The position numbers and the translations under genes are program-made. The notes beneath the pieces were generated by a model that saw only the letters and a list, made by a program, of their open reading frames with translations, ran no database searches and was not told where the DNA came from. A stretch of DNA of 64,000 bases from Pyrus communis (Eukaryota; Streptophyta; Magnoliopsida; Rosales; Rosaceae): positions 8,936,222 through 9,000,221 of the forward strand of contig NC_084818.1 in NCBI RefSeq assembly GCF_963583255.1, in the 5' to 3' direction. This document shows positions 22,905 to 37,297 of the stretch, piece by piece (positions within the stretch are counted from its first letter, which is position 1; every line of letters begins with the position of its first letter).

Positions 22905-25521
22905 TGTCACGCCCCAATTCCGACATACGTCCAGAATTGACACGTGACGTCACCAAAAAAAAAAATTCGTATCTATCATATCCCACCTCCGGGATATGGG
23001 CAAGCACAACTCAAAAATCGAATCGCATAGTTATTTTTCGTATGTTTTATGGCTGCATCCAACCTTCCCATTAGACTGCCTACGTACCCTAAACAGGGAT
23101 CAAGCCATTCGTAGTTCGTCATGCACAATAATTGACATATAACACAGTCCGATTAAGTCGAAAGGTATAACATTTCTCAATCACTCAATAGAACTTGACA
23201 AACATGAAAATACTAGACTCAGGGTTACATAACAAACCCATCTGAAAAACATGATTTCCCCTCCAACTATATATAAATCATTATATCGCAACATGATACT
23301 GCAATTCACAACATATATCACTTCAAAGAACCAACGAAGCACAATACCATTCTCTAGCCACATTTATCAACAAGTCTAATCATAACAATAACCATGATAT
23401 CCAACATAACAATCCCACATGACGATTAACCTTTCCACTTCATCCATCACATAAATCATCACGTTTCCCACATAAAATCGCATTTCATAATGTGTAACAT
23501 AGTTAAGAATTAACAAAGTACACTTTATTCTTTAGAAATATTAATCAACTAAAATACTCATGATAATCACACTCATATCCAACGTCATTCCATAATCACA
23601 TCAATCAATAATGTCAATCATCACATCATCAATAACACATACTACAAGTTGAAACGCAAGGCTAGAACAACACAATTCAGTTGAAGACTACATCTTTGAA
23701 AAAGGGGATTTTGGACCACCCAACGGACCAAGGCTCCAAAGGGGATTCCGGACCATCACTCAACGGAATCCAAACAGAACTCAGTTCCAAACCACCCAAC
23801 CGAATTGAACGGAAGTCCAAGAAGCATAACGACGGCACGAAGGAACAAGACATGATTCAAGTTACCTAATTCACGAAACTCAACGAAACGAAGCAATATT
23901 GAGCACAAATCCACATCACAATGGGTTATCGATCATTTACTAGACCTCACATCTCCCAACCAAGCAATTCAATATGCATTTCAATCACATGTCACAACCA
24001 TTTCCAATACACAAGTTAAATCACATTTCACTTCATCATACCAATCACTATACTTCCAACATTATATCTCAATACATAGCTTGTAACATATCAAGGAATC
24101 ACGAAGCACAATATTAATATTTAATTACGTTAATCAATTAGTGAGAAAACAAATCATTTCACGAATTTAATTAAAGAACTCTACATAATTCCCTACTTGG
24201 GTTATGAATAATAACATGGTGATTCTAATTTGTTGTATTCACAAGATCCATTGTGGGTAATTCCCATTCACTCGAATCTAGGATTCTAAGATAACCTTAT
24301 GAGAATGAGCAAGAGCAAGGATTCCGGACCACTTAACGGAATCCAACAACATTGGGTTCCGGACCACTCAACGGAACCAAAATATCAAGCGGTTTCTCAT
24401 AATCTACCCAGACCTGTCATATGTAAAGTCAATGCCAAATATTATGGGATTGGTGCACAGGCAAATTAGGCACCCAGACAAGCTGAGAGGCTCGAGTGAG
24501 GGACAATAAAATAAGCACGTGATACAATAATAAAACTTGCCATCAGTCATAATTTATAAACCTTGAATATAAATCTTTCATAAGAAATAAATACCCAACT
24601 TTTGAAAACTCCGAGGGAGTCACCCAGACATCCAAAAGTTCATTTCAAACAACCATAACATCTCACACCCATATTCACCTACACACAATGAAAGTAGAAT
24701 TAAGGCGACATTGTTCATCCAAAGCCTACACCTTTGCAACCATCTCAACTAAACTCAATGAACTAATGTGGATACAATCCCGGACCATCACTCAACGGGA
24801 TCGCGGAGTAAGAGGGATTATGGACCATCACTCAACGGAACCCAAACCAAGATACGATTCCTGACTATCACTCAACGGAATCGTGGAGTGGAGTAGGAAG
24901 GATTCCGGACCATCACTCAACGGAATCCAAATCAGGATACGATTCCGGACCATTACTCAACGGAATCGTGGAGTGGAGTAGGAAGGATTCCGGACCATCA
25001 CTCAACGAAATCCAAACCAGGATACGATTCCGGACCATCACTCAACGGAATCGCGTAGTACATTGCATAACCACCAATCAATGAAACAACACATGAATCA
25101 AGTTGCTCAAATTATAAAGGCTCAACGAAACAAGAAATGAAATAATGAAACGAGCATTGACACGTGTTTCAAAACAACAAACCCTGTGACAATGGGTTAA
25201 CGGTCCACCACTAGCCCTCACCTTCATCAAATCAAGCCAATCATACAAAACAAACCATATTTCCAATATGCACGTCAAATCCCACTTCATATAACAATAT
25301 CCTTGGCTAAATATGAAAATTAACAATTTATAAGAAAAATGATTATAAAATCATTTCATATTCACATAAATTAAAATCACTCACATTTCATCATATCATA
25401 CCATCTATGTAAATCAACCACCTTTCGAATATGCACGTCAATTCACATATCACGATCATCATCAGTACACAAGCCAAATCATGTTTGATAAACATAGGTC
25501 TATGACTAAATATATATAAAT

Positions 25522-25562
<41 letters not shown>

Positions 25563-26892
25563 CATTTCAATAGAATCACATTATAAGACTAAGTCAAATT
25601 CACAGATGATACCAATATAAGAAATCAAGGTAATAATCATATCACATATGTTCAAGTCACTCTCTAACCAATGTAGGCCCACTAGACTTCACTTAAGTCT
25701 CTCATAGTACTAATTTTATTATTTAGAACATTCCGAGACATGTTGACCAAAAATCAATTCTCGGTCAACGATGGGGTCCACAACAATCCGCAAACCTGAT
25801 TTATGATCCATAACTTCCCAAAGTCCACATTATGCTTCGAGGATAACATACTAAAGTTTCATTTTGATCCAATGGTCGAATTGTCGTCAATCACACAAAC
25901 AAGTGGCGGTCCAAATTGATCACCACACCAAACAATTGAATCTTTGGAAACCAAGCTAGACATAGGTTCACATGGTCACTAGAAGGTATTTGAAACCTAG
26001 ACAACACTCGTGAACGATCCCACGCACCGCCACACGTGGTGGAAGTCAAGATGGAGGGTTTACAAACCCTGAATTTCAACATTAATTAAATGAGCTCAAA
26101 TTTACGTGGTAGCTAGAGCTCAACAAGGGAAACACTTTTCACAACTAGGCCAACGATAAATTCTAACCGGAAACAGTCCAATTTCACCGGAGAAAACCGG
26201 ATTTCTAGGGTTCTAAACACCCAACTCTAAAATGAATGCGAAAGCACAAACTAAGCATACCCACTTGAAGATTATGAAGAGTAGATGAAGTTTCATACCT
26301 CACTCGAAGAAAATCGTTGCCGGAATCGCCGGAAAAATGATAAAATCGCCGGAAAAGTCGTGGACTTTGCGACCTCTAGCTGAAAAGATGGAAAAAAAGG
26401 GGAAAATCTAACATCACAGAGATGTAGGGCTCGCAAGAGCTTTCCATAGACACCAAGATCATCCAAAACGGAGCTCGGATGAAAAAGATACAAGCGGGTC
26501 AAGTTTGGTGGGTTTATGGGTCAAATTTCCCCCTAAAACGGGTTAGGCAGCACCCATTTTTCCATTTTTCTGAAACCCCCCCCCCCCTTTTTCTGGAGGT
26601 TTCCCTCCCATTTATAACATTTTGGTAATATTACCAAAATGCCACCAACTTTAAATGACTCTAACTTCTCCGTTCGGACTCAGAAATAAGATATGTTTAC
26701 GCCTACGCGCTCATGGAATCGAACTCTACTTAACCAATTCAAGAGTTGACCGAAAAGGTCGAGAAAATTTAAAATGACAAAAGTAACCCTCACTTCGTTT
26801 TTCTCAAATTTGTAGAAATAAAGAACTAGTCCCAATCAAATCTTCGAAATACGTCAAGAATAAAATAATAATTTTAGGGACGGGATATCACA
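22905..26892 (+). mobile_element. Solo-LTR-like element, ~4.0 kb (D2)
   Basis: Same termini (TGTCACGCCCC...GATATCACA) and ccatg target duplication (22900-22904, 26893-26897) as the D1 element, so it was inherited by duplication. It contains the minisatellite at 24778-25057 with about seven units and an AT tract at 25508-25560. No retroviral-type reading frames. Confidence 0.75.
24778..25057 (+). repeat. Hairpin-forming minisatellite (D2)
   Basis: About seven units with the loop GACCATCACTCAA and arms such as GATTCCG/CGGAATC or TCCCG/CGGGA. Three fewer units than the D1 array. Confidence 0.8.
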
Positions 26893-27150
26893 CCATGACT
26901 GCTAGGGTTTCAAAAGGAGTCTTCTACACTCAAGAAGCCGAGAGTCCTTGCTATCAAATAGGGTTTTTAGCAGGAGATAGAATAATTACTGTGAGTGCAG
27001 GGACCCCTAATATATAGATGCTCATCCCTTTAATCTAGCTTATTAATTGATTAAAGGGATTTCGTTATAGTCCTAAATGGTAACGAATTCTATGTCAACT
27101 AATTAAGGTTTTCATGATTAATTGCACTAAATAAGGACTCCTAAACCTAA

Positions 27151-27164
27151 TTAAGGTTTTAGGT
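27151..27164. other. Filler DNA at D2 deletion junction
   Basis: D2 matches D1 up to the equivalent of 6262 and again from 8045. The 14 bases between (ttaaggttttaggt) are absent at that point in D1. The first half matches 'aattaaggtttt' ~50 bp upstream and the second half matches 'ggttttaggttgga' at 27267-27280, which suggests template switching during repair. Confidence 0.7.
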
Positions 27165-30100
27165 TGGAATTAGGTTTGTCACTCTTTCGTTTGTGTTTTA
27201 ATTGTATAACCTTATAAGACTAATTGTTGGTATCAAAGCCACTGGTTATATGATTAAAACCTATTAGGTTTTAGGTTGGACATTATAATATTTTTATGAG
27301 TTGCGTTTTTAATCCAAGTTATGATTGCGTATACTTGGCAACACCACCATGTTGTTTCAATCGGTACAATTGATGATTGTTAATAGGTTATATAACCATT
27401 CGGGTTTAGTCAAGAATTTTTAATAATTTTAAGGCACGAATCCAAAAAAAAAAAAAAAAAAAAATCAAGGATAGCAGGAAATCGTGGTATCAATCCTTAT
27501 ATATAAATCATGGTATCGTAACTATTTTACAATGGAAACCATGTGAGATTTTTCTATTTCAAATATAGTTCAAAGTGATTCCTTTTGACCAGCCATATTA
27601 AGTCATGGAAAATAGCTTGCGTTAGGGACACATGAAGTCACAAGTATAAAACCACGAACAAGGCACTGAGAAGAATAACGATTTCGTTCTATTTCAATTT
27701 TCATGCTAATGTTTTGGTTGGAATGATTTACCATGTGCCACTGATGATCTCAATTTTTGTAAGCATGCTATATTTGTTTTACCTTACTGAAGAGTCCCCT
27801 CCAATTTGCAAGCAGAACGAAGTCATCTACCAAAGCAAAATGGCTTGTTTCATTGACTTTGATTTTCATGATGGTTTATGGTATTTTGGTTGATATATAT
27901 TTGGGTTGATCCCTGAAAGCTTAAATTGGTAATAAGATAAAGGTATACTTGCATGAGTGATGTGCTAATTATTGTAGAGCATGTTCATACATTGAAAACC
28001 ATGTTTCAGTTAAGTATGTCATGAATATGGATCCAATTATTTTATGTTTGGCAACTGTATAAAAATAGGCATATGATTTATGTGTTTGACTAAGAATTGA
28101 GATTATCAATTTTTAATCTTGTATATGTTAATATAATTCAGTTCGATCAGGAAGAGCAATGATAAATTTAAGGTTTTGCAATTTATCTAAATTATTACTC
28201 CAGTCAAGGTACCGTTATGATATAATTTGGTAGCCATAAATTTCTATTATTTTCTCTACAAAATGGCTTGAGGTGATACTCCAATTGAACAAGAAATAAT
28301 TGCATTAAGTGTCGGCAAATGGCATATGCAGACATGCCCAAGTATGTAAATGTCAAATCTATCTTGTTTGTTCGCGGCTAATTTTGTTAATGCCACATGA
28401 GAGCAAGCTTGCTGGAATCAAAAGCTCCAGCCGCAGGTTTAGGGCAGGTTTTTTTACTGCCACGCGCGAGAACACCTGTGTGAGGTGCGTCCTGGGCGGA
28501 CAGGCGACAAGGGGACACTAACCACCCTTCAAATGCCTCACGGATCATTGCAGGTTTTCTGTTTTCCTTTTGAATGGGTAAAATAAACTCATAAAATCAA
28601 TTTTTTTTTAGTTGCATTACATGATTATGTGTAGGAAATATATGTAGACTGAATTAAATAGCCATATCATTGGTTGTTGTCGGAAATATCCAACATGGAT
28701 TCAATTTTAAGTATGCAAACATGTAGCAAAATTGACATATAGTGTGTTTTATTAAAGGGATTGTGTTCTCCTATATTGTTTTAAACTTGAGATGATCTTA
28801 TGTAAAGAAACAAATGTATAGATTAGTAATACAGTATACTAGTGCTTAAGTATGATCGGGGATTAATTCAAGTAAGGTTTATAATGATATTAACTCCATA
28901 AGGAATTTCCATGACTAATCAACTAGTTTTGTTTATAATTTTGTTTCCTGTCTCAGTAGTCATTTAATCAAACATGACTAGTTAACTATGAAAAATGGAT
29001 GCATAGTTTGTGGATTGACGAAGAATGACAGAAAGCATCCAGTGACAAGGACAAGAATACTAAATGAATGAGGTTTCCAGTAATTATTTGACAATTCTCA
29101 CTTGTATTTTGTATATTCTTGTATGAGAATTATGGTTGGTCATGTGATTATATATATGTATACAAAGAAGTAGTGAACACATTAAGGCATGAGGTATGTA
29201 ATCCATTCAAAGTATGTGACTTAATTGATAAGCATGAATTTTCAAACATGTATTATTGTTTGTGGTTTTTTCTATGCCTAAAGAATTTAAACAGTGCTTT
29301 GATTAGTAAATTTTATGTGTCATAAGGGGAGAAGAAAAGAAACTTTTCAAGGCTAATCTAGGGCATATACTTGAGATGTTTTCCATGGAAGAAAATAATT
29401 TTGATTGTTCCCTTATTTAATTTGATATTTACAAAGCTAATGCATGATTTTAATGCTATGTTTAGTAGTTTTGTACTATGAAAATAAATATATAAAAGGA
29501 AAGAAACCCATTTGACTTAAGAAAAACATTTGAGCGATTTAGCTTTTAAATTAAAGGAATATATTGTTCTTTCCCACTACATAAAGTATTTCTATTTTAA
29601 GTAATTGACTCCATAATGATAAGTATTGACATTGTTGTGGTGGAATAAAACTTGTTCCATATGTGATTAATCTCTTTCAAGTATGTTGTCAGGTTTCTTG
29701 AGATTAATTTAATGTCAAAGGGAGTCATGAAGGAAGGAATTAGTGTCATTTGTTGGCAAGACTCGAAGCTCGAATTAGGTTATCATAATTTTGTCACTTA
29801 AAGTTAATTAATCCACGTGACTCTTGTATTGTTTCAGGGTGGAGTTGATCAATGCCTTTTCAGCTAAGCAAGCCGCAACGGCTTAGTTGACAATGGGATT
29901 GTGTTTTTTGAGTTGCTTCGGTCAACATTGCATCTTAATTAGAATAAAATGGATAATCTTCTTGCCCGCATGTGTGGATTATTTCTTTTAGTTTAATTAA
30001 GATGGCATAGTCTGGGTTTTATTTTACAGAAGTTGTGAAAGTTTCATCTGCCCACAGGTGTTGAAGTTTTTCATGAAGGTACTCTTGTGACATATAATCT

Positions 30101-32763
30101 AGTACTAGAAACTAGTTAATTTTCTTGCCCGCATGTGTAAATTAATCTAGTTTCATGAAGTTTATTGTGGAATAAAGTTCCATATCTTCAATTACAAATA
30201 TTTTCACTATAAGCCCCATTAAAGGTTGTGGTTTTAAGACATGAAAATCGGTTGCATCATGACGTATTTTTATCTCTTCATGAGACTTGTTGATGCATAG
30301 TAATGAACCCATGAAGGTTAATCAAGGATTGCTAAGGTACGCATTGTTTAAGTATAATGCTTGTAAATATTTTCAATTTGAACTGTGATGTCTATTTAGA
30401 GGATGAAATTTGATCACTTGAGATTCCTTTGGACATCGAAATTGAAATAACATGAAATTGAATTTGTAAGAGATGTTTAGATTCATGATAGATGAACATA
30501 ATTTTTCTGGCAGATTGTGTCTTGATTAAAATCGGATGAATGACATGTCTAACGGTTACCAAATGACCTGAATTTTTGATATGTTAAACATATATATGTC
30601 TACAATGTGTGCAAATTTTTGTAATTTTTTTATGTGTATTTTAATTATGGTGAATTTACCAGTAACCCATGCTCGTATAGACAGTTTTACTGGCAGATTG
30701 CGTTGGTTTTTTGAGTTGTCACTTTAGACTACTATTTTGACCCAAAACGCCTTATATTTTTATTTTATGAAGATTAGTTTGTCTATTTTGATATGTATAA
30801 TTTTGGTTGCAACCAAGCTTATAAATTAATTATGATAAATTCTAAGGTAAGTGTAACTCGCTGAAATTCTGTTTGACAACCTTAAGTTGGTTGTAATGTC
30901 TATTTTATTATGTCTAAAATATAAAGCAATTTTATTTAGGTACATATTTGAAAGAGTGTTTGCCCAAGTGGGAGAATTAGTGAACGAAAATTTGGCTTCA
31001 CACTCATTAACTTATTTGCAAGTATAAACTCTAAAAACTTAGTGGGAGTTGTTCTTAAATTTTGACCATTAAGTGGACTTGCATAATACTATTAAAGCGT
31101 TATTCTATCTTCCATGAATTTGTGTTTTGGTTGATAACTCGAATGACAATAGTATGTTTAAGTTGCATGAATGGATACTTCGTATATGTGTACATTTTTG
31201 CAATCATTTGAATTCCTCAATTGATTATTTGTTAATCTTTATAAAGAATTTTGGGGGTCATAAGCACTTAGCATAAATGTGGAATTATTAATATATATAT
31301 ATATATATATATAAGATGGTTGTTGGATGCATGTTTTTGTGTAACAGTGGTAAATGCTTTCGTGCTTAGTTGTACCTTTCATTGAGGTAACGTGCATTCA
31401 TTGACTAAGTAAGGCTATTCCCAAAGTCATATTTTCAAAAATATGATTTAAGTATTGATTTGCAAATTAAGTAACGATGTTGCAGATTAGTGGGAGCTTG
31501 AGTTTCATGTTAGTAATGCCTTACATTTGCAGATGACGTATAAGGTCTGTATATAATCCATGTATTCATTTTAATCTCCAGTTGGATTCATTAAAGTCAC
31601 AATTATTATGTGCTAGTCAATTATCTGATGAAATATATATCGGATATCAAATTGTTATCAAATTGTATATTAAATGGCATGGAATGGTTTTTGCACTGCG
31701 TCAACTGTGAGGATTTCCATCTGCCTACAGGTGTTGGAAATCACCATGAAAGTAATTGGTATTGTGCATAGATCAGTGTTAAAAACATGTTAAATCACCT
31801 TGCTCACAAGTGTTGAATTAATTTGTTTTATGAAGTTTTGGGATATTTTACTTGGACATGTGCCTATTTGATATTTTCAGTTGTGTTCGTTGGCTACAAA
31901 CATTGTTTGTCTTGTTATTGGTCTAATGAAAGTGATGCATGATTGTTTTGGAGATGCATTCACACCTGCAGGTTATGTTGGTTTCATTAGATGAAGGATA
32001 TCTGCATTGGCCGATTTAAGGCTTTAAAGAAGCATAAGTTGGACCTGAGGTGATATAAAGTAAGACATTTTGGTTTTTGGTTTAAAAGTTTCATCTCTTG
32101 TTCATAATTTGTGTTTCATGTGAATGAGGATCTTAGCATGTGTGATTATGAAGGTTCTGGGTTGTGTCAACCTTACAACCTTGTTAGTTCCATGTTGAGA
32201 AATGCATTTGACAGAAACTGCATTAAGGACAACATGTAATCACTATTACATGGCCACTGAAGTGACATTAGTTTCCAATCTCAAGTATAAACGTGAATGT
32301 TACATTTGGTAAACCAAGTGGGAGAATGTTATCCAATATAAATCAACCTTTAAGTGATTTACTATATGTAATAGGAATGTAATATTGAAGAATAATGTTG
32401 CTTGTGATTTGATCTCTTAAAGATATCAATCCTATATAAGGTGTCTTATATTGGAAATAGGATTGAAGGAATCCTTAATTGAATATGATTATGATACTTG
32501 ACTTGGAGGCTAAGAAAGTAAGTTTAGGTTTCCTTTATGGATGGAACCCTAGCTTTTAGCTTATATAAACACCGGTCCCTATAAGCCCTAGAACACACAA
32601 CATACTGTTTCCCATAGAGTAGTTGTATCCGACTAGGTGTTTATAGAAGACATTGGAGTTGCCGTGCCTTTTCTCCTTCCTTGCTCGAGTACCATGATTA
32701 ATTAGAATTAGGTTTGTCACTCCTTCCTTTATGTATTAATTGTATAACTTTATAAGGGTAACA
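27165..32763 (+). mobile_element. Copia-like LARD, D2 copy with truncated 5' LTR
   Basis: Only the last ~60 bp of the 5' LTR remain after the deletion. The PBS region (tggtatcaaagcc, near 27228) and interior are kept. The 3' LTR is 32327-32763 with a 6-bp loss near its start, followed by tattc (32764-32768), the unmutated right target duplication. No coding capacity. Confidence 0.8.
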
Positions 32764-32799
32764 TATTCTTGTTCCTTTTGGCCCTTTTTTTTTTTGGGT

Positions 32800-33660
32800 A
32801 ATTTTGGCTGTTTTAAGAATTCCCTAGTTTTAGAAACTTCAAAGCTTGTTAGGTGAACATGTTAGTTCAAAGAACAGCAGTAGAAGCCAATGTTTGAGAT
32901 GTCATCAGGAAATCTACTCTCCTCCGACGAGTCCAGATGAAGTAAAGATGTCTTTTCTCAAAATCAGCAGTTGTTTGGAGACGCATATCTCACGTCAACC
33001 AGACTACGAATATTCCTTAGCAAAATTGTCTTCAGATGGTGTACTTTCTTCATCAAAAAGTCATATGAACCTCAGCGAAATTTTGTCAAATAATGTACTC
33101 TCTTCATCAAAGTAACACGTACCTCAGCAAAACTGTCTTTAACCATCTTCCATTCGCGTCTGTCCACTGGGAGTTGCTCCGAGAAGAATCCGACTGCAAT
33201 GCTGTATCACAAGACAAGGTGAGCAATCAAAGCTGAAATAGTTAATAAAAGGTCTTGTATTGAAGCTTTGGGAAGGCCATTTTCTGTTTTCACTCAACCT
33301 AATTTGATTTCTGTTAACTCTATTTGCAGGTCAGGGAAGCTGCAGAGAATTGCGTTGTTCTTCATCTGCCCGGGAAGAAAACAAAAACCGAGTCTTTGAA
33401 GCAGGCCACTATAGGGTTCTTTCACTGGAGCATCTCCTCAAAACCATCAATCAAGTCCCCGATGGGGAATGGTATAATACTTCGATACCAAGTTCAAGTT
33501 CTAGCCTCGTGCTCAGGTTTTCGTTCCATAGTCGTGTCTTCTGGAAATGGCGTTATACAGGATCTGCTGCGACGTGGCTGCTGGAGTCCCAAATATATTA
33601 CAATAACCAGACACTAAATGGTGATGTCCTGGTTGTCGGCATTGAAATTCGAGGTTCCAT
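32800..33660 (+). pseudogene. Conserved NAC-downstream block (D2)
   Basis: Near-identical to 13640-14495: repeat-rich stretch, intron with GTGAGC donor and TTTGCAG acceptor (about 33219-33329), then an open ~95-codon frame. Same interpretation as for copy 1, a relict or untranslated 3' portion of the NAC gene. Confidence 0.4.
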
Positions 33661-33908
33661 CCCTAATGGAGTGGTAATTGCGATCATTATCAAAATCGGA
33701 TGATTATGATTGGTATAATCCTTTGATACCATTAAGAATTAAACAACCATCATTTGTAAATATTGCTTTAATTAATTTCCGTGTCAGCTGCCGCGTTTCT
33801 GTGCAGGATTTTCTGCTTTTCCTGTACTCCTTTCATGTTGTATTGTTGTTAATTATTATTTTTTATTTAGAACCTTCCAATCTCAGTGGAATTGTGTGTT
33901 ATATTCTC

Positions 33909-33950
<42 letters not shown>

Positions 33951-34613
33951 AAACGATATTATCTAACTAAAGGGGTAGGGATGAGCTAAGTTTCATAATG
34001 AGTTATCAATATTGTAGTTCAAATTCATCTTTAGAGATAATCAAACATAAGGCCTTTCACTTATAAGTGAAGGGGAATATCACTAGACCGTAGTATTAAA
34101 TGATTATTCTCTTTGAAGAGGAATATCACTGGACCGTAGTATTAAGTGATTATTCTCTTCTCAATTTTGAACCCACACAAGAAGAAAAAATTGTTTCCCC
34201 TCTTTCCTTTAGTTAGGGAGCAATAAAAAAGGAAAATTCACAAGGGTACTGATTTAGGGTATTTGAATACGTCGAGGCTCTTTTCCACCCTCCCCAGAGG
34301 TCGAAACTCATCGTTACTTGGGATGTTTTATCTTAAGCCAATTAAGCATTGTCATGTGTTTTAAAGAGATTGATTAGTTTGAGTTACCGCCATCCAGTTT
34401 TAGGTAAGTTTCTCCTTAAAGTGATTGATTGGTTTAAGTCATCACCCATCCAGTTTTAGGTAAGTTTCTCTCCTTTGGACATCTCATCAAGGTTAAGTTC
34501 CTTCAGACTTCCAATCAAGTTAAACTTAACCAAAATAATGCTCAAAACTGCACTATGGTAAAGGGGCGCATTCAATCCTTGTTTGTCCATTAATTCTCAG
34601 TTCTTCTATGCAT

Positions 34614-34654
34614 TGCGGGTTAGAGAAGCGTGGTAGCTCGCAAGGCTCATAACT
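34614..34654 (+). pseudogene. Truncated plastid-like tRNA-Met remnant (D2)
   Basis: Keeps the acceptor 5' strand, D-arm and CAT anticodon (ggctcataac), then jumps to sequence that lies ~100 bp further on in D1. The anticodon stem is incomplete and the T-arm is lost, so it is non-functional. Confidence 0.7.
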
Positions 34655-36702
34655 TTGATTCATTTTCTATTGATTCATTTTCGATCGAGATGTATGGATC
34701 CATGAGTTTATGTGTCTATATAGATCATGTTTATGGATTAACGTAACATAATTGTGTTATGTATGTCACACCCAAGTAATGAAAAAAAAGACCGAAAGGA
34801 TATTTGGCTGCAATCAAGTGTCCATAGTTTCAGCAATCAAAGAAGCACAAGTCCACATCAAATGAGTGCAAATTTACAACTGTTTTTCCTTTGGGTGATG
34901 TTATTCACACACCTATTTTTACTTATCACACGTCCCTCTCAATTTCTAGTTGTCGGATCGGATGATTTGAAGAATATCAATAGTAAAAAATTAACAAGTG
35001 TGTGGGAGGTAAAAATGATTGTGTGAATAATACCTATCATTTTCTTTTTGGAAACGAGGAAAGGATATTCGAATTGAATTTAAGACATCTGTCACTATTG
35101 GAAAGAGAAAATAATTTAGGACATTCGGGTATAATTGGAATAGCTAGTTGCTACTGAATAATTATTTTGAGTTAATGTGTTTAGTTGTTTGTTAATTGAG
35201 TTTAAGTTTGGTGTCAGCTGTGATGATTTCTAGTAGCGTAGTCTTGGGAACAATAGTTTTAGCCAATGGCATAGGTGAGATGACAACATTTTGTTGCAAA
35301 GCTTGTTAGGAACTTTGTAATCGCTTCAATTGTTTCAATGAATGAAAAGAGGGAAGTTTTTCCCATATCAATAAATAAGCATATTCTCTGCAATTTTGCA
35401 ATTAGTGTTGAGTGATTCACCCTACGTTGAGTGACATTCACGATTAGCAACGTGGAGTTATTTTGTTGCCCATTGTCGAGTGATTCCAGACTATTTGAGA
35501 ACGGGTCGAACCAAACCGGTATGAAGTATAGACCATTCTCAAATTGTTGTCAAAGAAAAGCTGAGGTTCTAGCATAAAGTAATTAGCAACATGTGAAGTA
35601 GTTTAATTCCTTATAAGAACATACAAGGTTCTTTTTTCCAATGTAAAATTAATACACTCAACTGTAATCCTAGTCAAGGATGATCATTCCATGTGACAAT
35701 AAATCACCCATAAATACCACGTGTACTGTTATTATAGCTAAGCTAGATATAAACTCGACATATGCATTCTTGTCACTACACAAATATTTTATAAGGCAAG
35801 GACGAAGCTAATGATAGACTCGCCTAGGCAATAGTCTCACGGTACTAAAAATTATACATATATATATATATAATATAATATATAATACCTTGTAAAACAA
35901 TCAAGCAAGCACACCAAACAATTAAATATTTAACTATTGTTATTATTACCATATCTCTAATTAGCATCGCCTACGATCGCCTCCCAAATGCCTAAGCTAC
36001 TCTACAGTCCACTCATGTTGGGCAGAGGCATTTTCCTGATAGTCCCGACCAAAAAATTGCTAGACTAGTCTTTTTTTTTTTTTTTTTTTTTTGGTTCATT
36101 GATATTTTTACATTAAGAGGATGAGAGTTTAGCTAAATCATACAATGGACAACCTAATTTGGTATTGAATTCACCATCCACGAGATTTGAATTTAAGCAC
36201 TTTCAAATAAAGAAAAATACTACCAGACTGTAGTATTGAATGACAATTACCAGACTACTCTTAATGTTAGTTTTTTAAAACATTGCTCCACATGGACTTG
36301 CACAGTAGACTTAGTGGTCTGCCTTCACAAGCAATTATTCTCCCACGTATTAGAGTCTAGAATGATCTTGAAATCTCTCGAATGTATATGTTTCCCTCAA
36401 AAAATGAGTTGCAATTCTCTCTGGATCTCAAAGTCCAGAACCCCACAATTTCACAATTTGGACCACTTAAAGAAAGATATTCGGGCTCTTTAAATTTTTA
36501 AATTTTTATAAGATGAGTCAGTAAAATAAGTTTAATAACAACATTAAAATTGAAGTTGAAAGATCAGAATCTTTTAATCTGCGGACTACAAACACCAAAA
36601 TTTAGAATGAATCTCAATTCTCTTAAAATTTACTGAAGTTCATCTTTCGAGAAAAAAGTGGGAGAGTGGGAGCGGGAGAGAAGAATCGTAAGATTCCCAC
36701 CC

Positions 36703-37297
36703 CAGGACTAAAAAGATAAAATAAAAATCAACGCGTTAAAGGACGATGATGGGATCCACTAATAATGATATGACGCAGCCATGTTTGTGACTTGGGTAAA
36801 ACTTGCAATGGAAGCTCAAGACTTCATTACATATTTGCACCTTGAATTTTAGTAGCTGTTATGTTTGGGTCTTTAAATCTTTTTTTTGGGATTTGGATCC
36901 TCTTCGGATCCCTTCTTTGGGGATCTCGGGAATCAAGACATGAGAACTGTTCATAAAAAATTATGCAGTCATAATTAAATACTTTTTAAGATTGCTTTAC
37001 TTTTAAAAATATAAAAAACATTTAATTGTAGTCGCACGATCTTTGATAAACGGTCCTTGTACATTGATTCCCGGGATCCCCAAGAAGGGGATCCGGAGAG
37101 GATCCAAATCCCAAAAAAAGGTTTAAAGATCCAAGCATAACAGCTACTAAAATTCAAGGTGCAAATATATAATGAAGTCTTGAGCCTCCATTGCAAGTTT
37201 TACCCAAGTCACAAACATGCTTGCGTCATATCATTATTAGTGGATCCCATCATCGTCCTTTAACGCGTTAATTTTTATTTTATCTTTTTAGTCCTGA
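36703..37297. repeat. Long inverted duplication around a MITE (D2)
   Basis: Equivalent of 17674-18278, with the MITE at about 36888-37112 between inverted arms. Arms remain highly complementary despite substitutions relative to D1. Confidence 0.75.
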
